Source: Gambelia wislizenii (taxonomy: Eukaryota > Chordata > Lepidosauria > Squamata > Crotaphytidae). Taken from it: DNA of 64,000 bases. The position numbers and the translations under genes are program-made. The DNA lies in contig JAUMIR010000001.1 of the NCBI GenBank assembly GCA_030847615.1, positions 291,240,187-291,304,186 on the forward strand, in the 5' to 3' direction. Position 1 is the first letter of the stretch, and the number at the start of each line of letters is the position of its first letter. The notes under the pieces are model-generated. The model saw only the letters and a list, made by a program, of their open reading frames with translations. It was not told the DNA's origin and did not search any database. Of this stretch, positions 56,655-64,000 are shown one piece after another.

Positions 56655-56885
56655 CAGTTGTCCCTCTGTATCCACAGATTTGGTATCCATGGATTTAAGT
56701 ATTCATGGCTTGAAAATATTATTTAAAAAATAATATTTAAAAAAGCAAACCCTGATTTTGCCATCTTAAATAAGGGACACCATTTTGCTTTGCCATTGCA
56801 TATAATGGGACTTGAGTATTCACGGAGTTTGGTATCCATGGGGGATTCCTGGAACCAAAGCCCAGCAAATATGAAGGGACAACTG
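56655..56885 (-). mobile_element. Tigger-like MITE, CAGTTGTCCC family (copy e)
   Basis: Ends CAGTTGTCCCTC and AGGGACAACTG; left TA at 56653-56654, right flank mutated to GA. Confidence 0.82.
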
Positions 56886-57902
56886 GAATTTTATTCCAAC
56901 CACTTTGGAAGTAAACTACTTTTGGAAGTAAAAGCAATATTTTTTTTTAAATCTGAAAATGTTAAAATAATGGTTAAAATATTTTTTATTAAATATATTC
57001 ATTTAAAATAAGTGAATATAACAGTATAGACGTAATAACATAATAGCATAATAAAAATAAAAATAAATAAAAATAAAATAGAAGATAAATAGACAACATT
57101 GTGCAATCAATGTACATATTATTCTGATTAACATCTGTTGTACTTGACAAGTAAAAACATTTTAAAATCCCCTCAGACGGGAAGTACCAGTGATTTGTTC
57201 TTTTGTTTTTTGTTGTTTTGTTTATCTTTGGAAGTAGGATTCTAATACTCAAGCACAATAAAGCAAAGGAAAGGGTGATCTTTCCCTCCCAAATTATTTT
57301 ACAGCCACAGAAACTGGGCTGTAATGGTTACTATTATATAATATTATGGTGGAAGGCATGATGGAGCCTTGCTAGCAGAGAATGGGCTAGGCTTGCTTCC
57401 CCTCGCCACTGCACACACACCGTTATCTCCCCAAACACACTTCCAACGCTACTGCTGCCATGTTAGTTGTTAAAACTATGTTTAACTAGTAATAGCCTTT
57501 GTGGGCCCATTATGACAAAAGAATTCTCCCCCTCTCTCTCTTACACACACACACACACACTGCTGTTGAGAGTGTAGACTAGTGAGAATTTTAATGTCAT
57601 GTTGCAGTGAGGTATGCACCTATTAATGGGTCTAACCATCCTTTCCTTTTCCATTCCCCCTCCCTCTCTAATTTTTGGCCCCTAAACTCAGTATTCTAAA
57701 GCTTCTGTGCAACCCTAGTCCCCACTGGCCTGTCAGTGAGGGAATTATTTAATCACATAACAAAAAATCCCATAACCCCAGTTATTTAGCACTTCCAGAA
57801 ACCTTGGTGTTTACCAACCACCAAGCCTATGAAACCTTACTCTTGTGATTGGAGTAGCCTAGATTTTGGCTGTATAAGGATAGTAGCAAGCATTTTAAGG
57901 AT
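56886..57902. other. Intergenic, A/T-rich with microsatellites
   Basis: AAATA-rich tract at about 57040-57080 and a CA run at about 57544-57560; nothing else named. Confidence 0.4.
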
Positions 57903-58125
57903 GAGTGTCAGTGTGGTTTATTGGTTTGAGTGCAGGAGGCAAGTGTTCAAACCCCTGCTCCGCCAAGGAAACCCACTGGATAATGTTGGGGAAGTCACAC
58001 TCTCTCAGCCTCAGAGGAAGGCAATGACAAACCTCATCTGAAAAAAACTGGCCAAGAAAATCCTGTCAAAACAAATCTCAGCACAAGTCAGAGTCAACTT
58101 GAAATGCACATAGCACCACAGGACT
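57903..58125 (+). mobile_element. tRNA-derived SINE
   Basis: GTCAGTGTGGTTTATTGGTTTG head, CCTCAGAGGAAGGCAATG body, GTCAACTTGAAATGCACATAG tail. Confidence 0.8.
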
Positions 58126-58408
58126 AGCAACACAAAAATAAATTTGGTATTAGTATTGTAGCCCAAATGGGGACCTGGCAAAATGGTGGTCATGACTTCT
58201 GCTCTCCAAAATTCTGGCTGCTGCAGCCAATGCACTTCATGCTTGGAGCATGGAATTGCCCTTTTAACTTTTCTCTCTCTCTCTTTCTTTGTACTTATGC
58301 AAGCATCAGTGTTCAGTGATGTCCTCTTAATCTATCTGGGAGATACCATTTTGGTTAATTTATATCCAGAAAGCTTTAAAAAGTATGATCTTTGACTGTA
58401 AGCAGTTG

Positions 58409-58620
58409 GCAAGCCAGTGTGGTGTAATGGTTTGAGTATTGGACTAGGACTGGTAGGCCATGGTTCACATCTCTGCTTGGTCATGGAAACCTACGGTGTG
58501 ACCTTGGGCAAGTCACACTCTCTCAGCCTCAGCAGTAAATTCGCCAAGAAACCCCCGTGATATGTTTGCCGACTTAAGATTGCTACAAGTCAGAAATGAC
58601 TTGAAGGCACACAACAACAA
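58409..58620 (+). mobile_element. tRNA-derived SINE
   Basis: AAGCCAGTGTGGTGTAATGG head, ACCTTGGGCAAGTCACACTC core, GACTTGAAGGCACACAACAAC tail, with a small central deletion. Confidence 0.85.
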
Positions 58621-58631
58621 AGCCCTGGTCC

Positions 58632-58915
58632 CTGGTTGGAGCCCTGGTGGCGCAGTGGTTAAATGCCAGCACTGCAAGCCACCACATCGCAAGTTCAATT
58701 CCAGCGGACTCCAAGGTTCACTCAGCCTTCCATCCTTTCGTAGGTCGGTAAAATGAGTACCCAGCTTGTGGGGGCAATTAGCAAACACACATTGGAAACT
58801 GCTTAATGCAATGTAGATGTGTAAATTGCTGTTGCTTAAAATAATTTGTAAGCCGCTCTGATAGCCTTCTGGCTGAAGAGCGAGGTATAAATAAATAAAT
58901 AAATAAATAAACAAA
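58632..58915 (+). mobile_element. Third-type SINE (GCCCTGGTGGCGCAG)
   Basis: GAGCCCTGGTGGCGCAGTGG head with a tRNA-like B box (CAAGTTCAATTCC), TAGGTCGGTAAAATGAGTACC body, and the GTAAGCCGCTCTGATAGCC...GGTATAAATAAATAAA tail. Full length; this SINE type is abundant in lizards. Confidence 0.85.
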
Positions 58916-58939
58916 GCAACTATCACTCAGCTGGAGCAT

Positions 58940-59135
58940 CACAGAAATATAGTACTCGGCAATTAGCTAACACACATTGGAAACCGTCTGGAGAGTGCCT
59001 AGCATGCTATAAAAGCAATGTACTGTAGATGTGTACGTGCTATTGCTCAACAATTTGTAAGCCATTCTGAGAGCCTTGTGGCTGAAGAGTGGGGTATAAA
59101 TACCTAAAAATAAATAAAAATAAAAATAAAAATGG
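58940..59135 (+). mobile_element. Third-type SINE, 3' half
   Basis: GGCAATTAGCTAACACACATT through GGGGTATAAATACC and an AAAT-rich tail; the head is missing. Confidence 0.75.
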
Positions 59136-59522
59136 ATGATAATGATCCTGACACATCAACTCCACATCCAAATCTGTCTGTGAATCAGTGAAGGTTTCTC
59201 AGTTTCCTGTCAAACAGGTGCTCCTCTAGCCATTGCGGGAGTCCCTACAATAGAGAGCCATGCTGGCTCTTTCTGCGCTTTTATTTTCCAGGGTTAGGGT
59301 GTTCTTCCCTTTTGCTAGCTTCTCCTCTCAACCTCAGAGGTCCTGCCCTTCTGTGGCCCTCTGTGAAGCGAGGGAGGGAGGAGAGACTAGAGTAGGATCC
59401 CCGTATCCACTGGCGACTGGTTCTAGGGGACCTCTGTACTGTACATACCAAAAACTGTGGATAATAGGAAACACCATTGAAAATAATGGGACTTCTGGTT
59501 TAAAATACCATAGAGTTGCCTC

Positions 59523-60020
59523 GGAGCCCTGGTGGTGCAGTGGTTAAATGCCAGTACAGTTGTCCCTTCACATTCGCTGGGGTTAGGTTCCAGGACCCCC
59601 GTGAATACCCAAATCTATGAATACTCAAGTCCCATTATATGCAATGGCATAGCAAAATGGTGTCCCTTATATAAGATGGCAAAATCAAGGTTTGCTTTTT
59701 GGATTATTATTTTTTAAATAATATTTTCAAACTGTGAATACTGTACTTAAATCCGTGAATGCCAAATCCATGAATGTGGAAGGACAACTGTACTGAAAGT
59801 CATTGCAAATTCGATTCCAGAGGGCTCTAAGGTTTCCATCCTTTTGTAGGTCGGTAAGATGAGTACCCAGCTTGTGGGGCAATTAGCTAATAAACATTGG
59901 AAACGGCTTAATGCAGTGTAGATGTGTAAATTGCTATTGCTTAACAATTTGTATGCTGCTCTGATAGCCTTTGTGGTTGAAGAGTGGGGTATAAATACCT
60001 AATTATAAATTTTAAAAAAA
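59523..60020 (+). mobile_element. Third-type SINE, itself interrupted by a MITE
   Basis: Head GGAGCCCTGGTGGTGCAGTGG, broken after AAATGCCAG at 59554, resumes at 59793 (CTGAAAGTCATTGCAAATTC) and ends in the usual GGGGTATAAATACC tail. Confidence 0.82.
59557..59790 (+). mobile_element. Tigger-like MITE, CAGTTGTCCC family (copy f)
   Basis: TA flanks at 59555-59556 and 59791-59792, ends CAGTTGTCCCTTC and GGACAACTG. Innermost layer of a three-level nest. Confidence 0.85.
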
Positions 60021-60237
60021 TTGGAGGACCTAGAAAATGACTAGAGAGGTCACATTTTCTAAGAAGACTCTACAGTTGGTGTGCTGTTTTGTGTCCTGTG
60101 GATAAATGAATCAGTGGATAATGAATCAGTGGATAAGGGGGTCCTACTGTATATAGATCAGGGTTTCTCAACCAGGGTGCCCTGAAACCCTAGGGTTCCA
60201 TAAGAGGTTGCTAGGGGTTCTTTGAGATATTGAGACT

Positions 60238-60338
60238 GTGCTTCCTGCAACTGGACTTGTTTATCTCAGATTGGCCTTTTTAGTCATCAGCGCGGAGTCC
60301 TTCCTGAATTTTCATTTGCGAAGAAAAGCCAGAGAGAG
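60238..60338 (+). mobile_element. RTE-like LINE 3' end (copy 4)
   Basis: GCAACTGGACTTGTTTATCTC, AGTCATCAGCGCG, then the 3' stem-loop tail ending GCCAGAGAGAG. It keeps the last 100 bases only, with a short deletion, and ends at the same place as copies 1 and 2. Confidence 0.8.
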
Positions 60339-60429
60339 GGACAATGAACAAAATAAACATACATTTTTTTCCAGAGCTGTAGCTATAATGATTTCTAGGC
60401 AGGGGTTTCCCTGAGACCTGGACATTGTT

Positions 60430-60807
60430 GCAAGGGTTCCACCAGGGTAAATAGCTTGAGAAAGTCTGCTATAGAGAGAGAGATGGCCAGGCACTCTGCA
60501 TTTCTACTGATGCCCTCCTTTTAAAAGGAACAAGTGCAACGCCTCCTCCTCCTCCTGCTGGCTACAGCTTGCTCTCCAAAAGCGGAGCCAGGCGGAATAA
60601 AACGCCATTGGTCCCCAGCCGCTACCAATCGCTTGCGCTCAGCTTGTCGTCGGCACTGGCGCTGGGGGCAGCGAGGAGGAGGAGGGCGAGTGTAACTTCA
60701 GGAGGAGCGCCCGAGGGCGACGGGCTCTTTCTTTCTTTCTGCCTGCAAGAGGCGAAGGTGGCTGCTACTTGTCGCCACTGCAACTTTCCCCCCCGCTTGC
60801 TTGGAGG
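60430..60807 (+). promoter_or_regulatory. GC/CpG-rich promoter and 5' UTR, presumed LY75
   Basis: Composition shifts sharply to GC- and CpG-rich at about 60540. An inverted CCAAT box (ATTGG, 60607-60611) and a direct one (CCAAT, 60625-60629) lie about 180-200 bases upstream of the start codon, with a GGAATAAAA TATA-like word at about 60594. The transcription start is not determinable by eye. The purine run GAGGAGGAGGAGGGCG and CTTT repeats at about 60725-60738 are likely 5' UTR. Confidence 0.6.
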
Positions 60808-60913
60808 ATGAGGAGAAGGAGGGCGCTCCGGGGCTCCGTTTCCACCTGCCGGGTGGCTTCCTTGCTGCTGCTGGTGGTGGTCGCCACCATCCCGGGCGCA
60901 GCCTCTGCTCCAG
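60808..60913 (+). CDS. LY75: First coding exon with signal peptide, presumed LY75
   Basis: The ATG at 60808 starts 35 codons that end at the donor CCAG|GTAACC in phase 1. The product has an Arg-rich n-region (MRRRRALRG), a hydrophobic core (VASLLLLVVVATI) and a cleavage site after ASA, a classical secretory signal peptide. It sits in a CpG-rich promoter region on the same strand as, and about 36 kb after, PLA2R1. In mammals LY75 (DEC-205, an endocytic receptor of dendritic cells and a PLA2R1 relative) occupies this place and also starts with a short signal-peptide exon. Signal peptides are not conserved enough to prove the name, and exon 2 (ricin-type domain) is not within the window. The name therefore rests on gene order. 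Confidence 0.55.
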
Positions 60914-61120
60914 GTAACCCACTTCGGCGCTTCCCCAGCAGCTGAGAGCCAACCTGGCCACCTCCAAGGGCCTCCCCACAAGGGACGCGGGGCTGCGGTG
61001 AGCCCAACCAGCCTCCCAGGGGCAGCAGCAAGAGGAGGAGGAGGCAAGAGCCGCCCCATCGTGAAGCGTGGTGGTGGTGTTTTGTTTCCAAGCCTGAATC
61101 CACACTGCACAAATAACCCA
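60914..61120 (+). other. Start of presumed LY75 intron 1
   Basis: GC-rich continuation of the CpG island to about 61080. No further exon was recognised up to 64000. Confidence 0.5.
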
Positions 61121-61289
61121 CTTTGAAACTGGATGATTTGCCATGGCTCCTTGCTATGGAATCCTAGGATTTGTAGTTTGGAAAGGCATCAGCAGGCTTT
61201 GGCAGAGAAACCTACAGACCCTGCAAAACTACAAATCCCAAGGTTCCATAGCAAGGAGCCATGGCAAATCATCCAGTTTCAGAGTTTGA
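61121..61289. mobile_element. Foldback MITE with long, near-identical arms
   Basis: Arms about 61121-61180 (TTTGAAACTGGATGATTTGC ... GATTTGTAGTTT) and 61227-61287 (AAACTACAAATCCCAAGG ... ATCATCCAGTTTC) are inverted repeats with only a few differences over about 58 bases and a 46-base loop. Related to 26484. Confidence 0.8.
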
Positions 61290-61405
61290 CAGGGTTTTGG
61301 CTCTTGGAAAAGGGGCCCAATGCTGGTATAGTGAGAAGAGAGAAAGGGGATGATGGTTGTGTAGCCCACCAGATTTGGGCAGAGTGGAATATGCTTTGAA
61401 TGTAA
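61289..61405 (+). mobile_element. LTR fragment related to the 50816 solo LTR
   Basis: CTCTTGGAAAAGGGGCCCAATG, GGTTGTGTAGCCCACCAG and GGAATATGCTTTGAATG correspond to the middle of the solo LTR. Nearly identical, in opposite orientation, to 63190-63305. Confidence 0.75.
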
Positions 61406-61621
61406 CAGTTGTCCCTCTGTATCCACGGATTTAAGTATTCACGGCTTTGAAATCTTCTTTAAAAAATAATAATCCAAAAAGCAAACCTTGATTTTGGCAT
61501 CTTTGTATAAGGGACACCATTTTACTATGCCATTGCATATCATGGGACTTGAGTATTTATGGATTTTGGTGTCCATAGGGGGTCCTGGAACCAAACCCCA
61601 GCAAATATGAAGGGACAAGTG
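61406..61621 (-). mobile_element. Tigger-like MITE, CAGTTGTCCC family (copy g)
   Basis: CAGTTGTCCCTC to GGGACAAGTG, followed by TA; inserted next to the LTR fragment. Confidence 0.8.
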
Positions 61622-62113
61622 TATTTGTGTAGTGTGGGTTCAGCCTCAGCTGCCCACCCTTGTGAGGGTAGAGAGGCTGTGTGTGGGGAGGGTGTGCGCG
61701 TATGAGGGGGTCCCTGGTTACAATTGTCGAGGGGTTGGTGTTGGCGGGAAGGGAGCAAGCGGACTCCCTTAATGTAGTCGAGGCAAAGCGAGGGGCGACA
61801 TTTCAGAAGGCGGGAGTTTTCTGTGGAGAGGCAAACCCTTCAAGGACGGAGGAGGAAGGGGCTTTCTCACTTTTTTCTGCGGAACTCACCACTGGGAAGG
61901 ACCCCACCCCCGAAGGTTGGGGTTTCCCTGGAAAGGTCTTTTTGGGGAACGGAAAGTTCCTCGCCCTCCAGAGGGAAAGAAAAAAGAAACTTCCCCCTCC
62001 TTCGTCTCCACCCAAAAGGGAGGCAGATTTGCCCACAAGGCGGGTACAGGCTTTTCCTCGCATGTTTCGTAAGAACGAAGTTTGGAGTAGTGACTCGGCA
62101 CAAAAAAATAATA
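61622..62113. other. Presumed LY75 intron, no recognised feature
   Basis: Moderately GC-rich; a long open frame here runs on into the following MITE and is not a gene. Confidence 0.45.
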
Positions 62114-62333
62114 CAGTTGTCCCTCCATATTCACTGGGGTTTGGTTCCAGGACCCCCCCTCCCGTGGATACCAAACTCCGTGAATACTCAAGTCCAATTA
62201 TATGCAATGGCATAGCTAAATGGGGTCCCTTATATAAGATGGCATAATCAAGGTTTGCTTTTTGAATTATTATTTTTAAAAGAATATTTCCAAGCCATGA
62301 GTACTCAAATCCGTGGATAGAGAGGGACAACTG
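62114..62333 (+). mobile_element. Tigger-like MITE, CAGTTGTCCC family (copy h)
   Basis: TA at 62112-62113 and 62334-62335; ends CAGTTGTCCCTCC and GGGACAACTG. Confidence 0.85.
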
Positions 62334-62975
62334 TAGTTAGTTGTTGTTGTTTTTTGGGGGGGGCCAGCCACGCCTGGGCCCTGAAACCCTGCAAGAACTA
62401 AATAGATGCCGGGGCATGTGCAGAGTGCCGTTTCCCTTTGAACTGCGTGTGCCCTATCTCTGCCCCCCCCCACCAGTGGGCTAGAGGCAAGCCATGGGTG
62501 GGTGGGTGGTCTCCCGCACTGTCCCTCCCCTCTCTCCCTGGGCCCGAGGGGTTTCTTTCTGCCTATGCAGAAACCAGCAGAGCTAAGGCTGGCTTTCGGT
62601 TTTCCTTTCGCAGCGGGCGATGACAAAGCGCCTTGAGTGAGTCCTCTGCTCTCGCCCCTCTTTTGCCCTTCCTCCGGGCGTTGTTTATAGGCTTCAAGCA
62701 GCCCTTGCTCCTCCGCATGACTCACGGACTCCAAGCTTGGCTTGGCTTGGCAGGCTGGCCGGCCTCCAGTTCCCAGCAGCCAGATTAATGTAAAGAAAGG
62801 CGCTCAAGCCTGTGGGCGCGGACGGGGAATTCCACTCACCGACCGGGATCACGAGAGAAGTTGGATTCGTGGTGCGGGGAGAGGGGAGGGAGAAAGCCGG
62901 TTGGTTGCTTAGGTTCCCTTCAGGGGACAACAACAACAACAGCAGCAACAAAACCTCTCCCGTTTTGTGTTAATA
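62334..62975. other. Presumed LY75 intron, GC-rich, no recognised feature
   Basis: No exon-like segment fits the start of the LY75 ricin-type domain. A short AAC repeat is at about 62928-62942. Confidence 0.45.
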
Positions 62976-63189
62976 CAGTTGTCCCTTCACATTCGCTGGG
63001 GTTTGGTTCCAGGACTCCCGTGGATACCAAAATCCGTGAATACTCAAGTCCCATTATATGCAATGGCATAGCAAAATGGTGTCCCTTATTTAAGATGGCA
63101 AAATCAAGGTTTGCTTTTTGGATTATTATTTTTTTAAGAATACTTTCAAGCCGTGAATACTTAAATCCGTGGATACAGAGGGACAACTG
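62976..63189 (+). mobile_element. Tigger-like MITE, CAGTTGTCCC family (copy i)
   Basis: Ends CAGTTGTCCCTTC and GGGACAACTG; the right end joins an LTR fragment at the same point as copy g. Confidence 0.85.
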
Positions 63190-63345
63190 TTACATTCAAA
63201 GCATATTCCTCTCTGCCCAAATCTGGTGGGCTACACAACCATCATCCCCTTTCTCTCTTCTCACTATACCAGCATTGGGCCCCTTTTCCAAGAGCCAAAA
63301 CCCAGCTGAAGTGCTTATGAAACTGTTCCCAACTTTGACCACAGA
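63190..63345 (-). mobile_element. LTR fragment, inverted partner of 61289-61405
   Basis: Reverse complement of the LTR segment: TTACATTCAAAGCATATTCC, CATCATCCCCTTTCTCTC, GGGCCCCTTTTCCAAGAGCC. It extends further into the LTR (CAGCTGAAGTGCTTATGAAAC) than the 61289 copy. Confidence 0.75.
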
Positions 63346-64000
63346 CTCCAACTTGCTACAAAGCCCCTGCTGTTTCTAAAACATCTGCCTGACAGGTAGA
63401 AGTTCAACAGACACAACTTTTCTGTCATCCCTGCCATGATGGCAGTATGGCCATGTTGCAAATAAGGAGTGCTCCTGTTTCTTTCTTTCTTCCTTCTTTC
63501 TTTCTTTTTTTACCTGTTGTTCAGTGGATTAAATGCACCAAATCTTTTGTCAGGAAAAATTGGTGGTGGCAAATTTATTTTGAGTCTAAATTAAGATTGA
63601 TTTATTTTCAGTTTATTATTGTTATTGTAGTTGAAATACTTCTAAATATTATAAAACAGAGTTCTGCAGCATATACCTTCCTTGCACGGTTTAAATTTGT
63701 AAGGCCAAAATAATAATAATAATAATACCACTGGACACAGTTACCATGCTCATTTTAAGTCACCTAGAGCACTGTGTATTGGCTATATAAAGACAGGTAG
63801 TTATCTGAAAAAAAGGACAGCTTGAAGCCGCCCAGTTTGAGTGATCCCAGTATCACAGATGTGATCATGGAGACAGCACAATTGGTGGCACTGAGCCTCA
63901 GATAACACTCCCAATAAACTGGTATCTTATTATTGCAGTATGTTTTCTCCCCACACACATGCACACACATCCTGCACATCCTGTTGTGCTACAGGATTAA
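63346..64000. other. Presumed LY75 intron end of window
   Basis: Contains a CTTT-rich tract (about 63478-63507), an AAT repeat (about 63710-63727) and a CA-rich patch at about 63953-63969. No coding exon recognised. Confidence 0.5.

Larger units (their letters stand above)
59390..60149. mobile_element. Tigger-like MITE interrupted by a SINE
   Basis: Outer parts 59390 to about 59522 and about 60021-60149 together match the intact 13604 element. TA flanks lie at 59388-59389 and 60150-60151. It is split by the SINE at 59523-60020. Confidence 0.8.

Noticed and set aside
60622..61144. Long antisense open frames over the CpG-rich exon
   Set aside because: Overlapping frames in all registers reflect GC-rich composition; no domain and no splice or start context.
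61681..62247. 188-codon open frame
   Set aside because: Runs into a Tigger-like MITE (62114) and shows no protein family pattern.
1..64000. CRISPR array, bacterial operon or prophage
   Set aside because: No regularly spaced direct repeats with unique spacers and no prokaryotic gene layout; exons, introns and SINEs show vertebrate DNA.

Overview
The window looks like squamate reptile nuclear DNA, most likely an iguanian lizard. This is inferred from spliced vertebrate exons embedded in a dense, mixed repeat landscape: tRNA-derived SINEs, 5S-rRNA-derived SINEs, CR1/L2-like LINE tails, a Tx1-like L1, DIRS and Penelope relics, and many short DNA transposons of Tigger and Harbinger-like appearance. 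There is no bacterial-style gene organisation. Species cannot be fixed from the sequence alone.

Region 1 (about 1-24,750, + strand) holds the last ten coding exons of PLA2R1, the M-type secretory phospholipase A2 receptor. They lie at 2855-2972, 6141-6271, 8652-8796, 11077-11315, 14154-14322, 16792-16932, 19524-19640, 22345-22521, 24022-24054 and 24152-24372. All splice phases agree and together they encode 496 residues: CTLD6, CTLD7, CTLD8, a juxtamembrane piece, the transmembrane helix and a cytoplasmic tail that keeps the family's acidic C-terminal motif but lacks the NPxY/NSYY-type internalisation motif. One intron appears to use a GC donor. The poly(A) signal at 24671 lies in repeat-like sequence. 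The introns carry SINEs, MITEs, three pieces of an RTE-like LINE and a foldback Penelope-like element.

Region 2 (about 24,750-60,400) is intergenic and almost entirely mobile-element debris. It contains a degenerate DIRS-like tyrosine-recombinase element (28.0-30.15 kb), a structurally full-length but ORF-dead L1 with a 14-bp target duplication (30,249-36,153), a second foldback Penelope element with a 10-bp target duplication (46,923-47,688), a solo LTR with a 5-bp target duplication (50,816-51,234), and several DNA transposons with readable ends, some nested two or three deep.

Region 3 (about 60,430-64,000) contains a GC/CpG-rich promoter-like segment with two CCAAT boxes and a first coding exon (60808-60913). 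That exon encodes a signal peptide and ends at a canonical donor. Amniote gene order puts LY75 (DEC-205) directly downstream of PLA2R1 in the same orientation, so this is best read as LY75 exon 1. The rest of the window is the start of intron 1, including an inverted duplication of an LTR-plus-MITE block.

No host gene other than PLA2R1 and the presumed LY75 was found. The most unusual items are the foldback Penelope elements with matching architecture, the roughly 1.1-kb MITE family with an internal empty-site control, the LINE family ending in a stem-loop (one copy with a 33-bp target duplication, one twin-primed), and the altered endocytic tail of PLA2R1.
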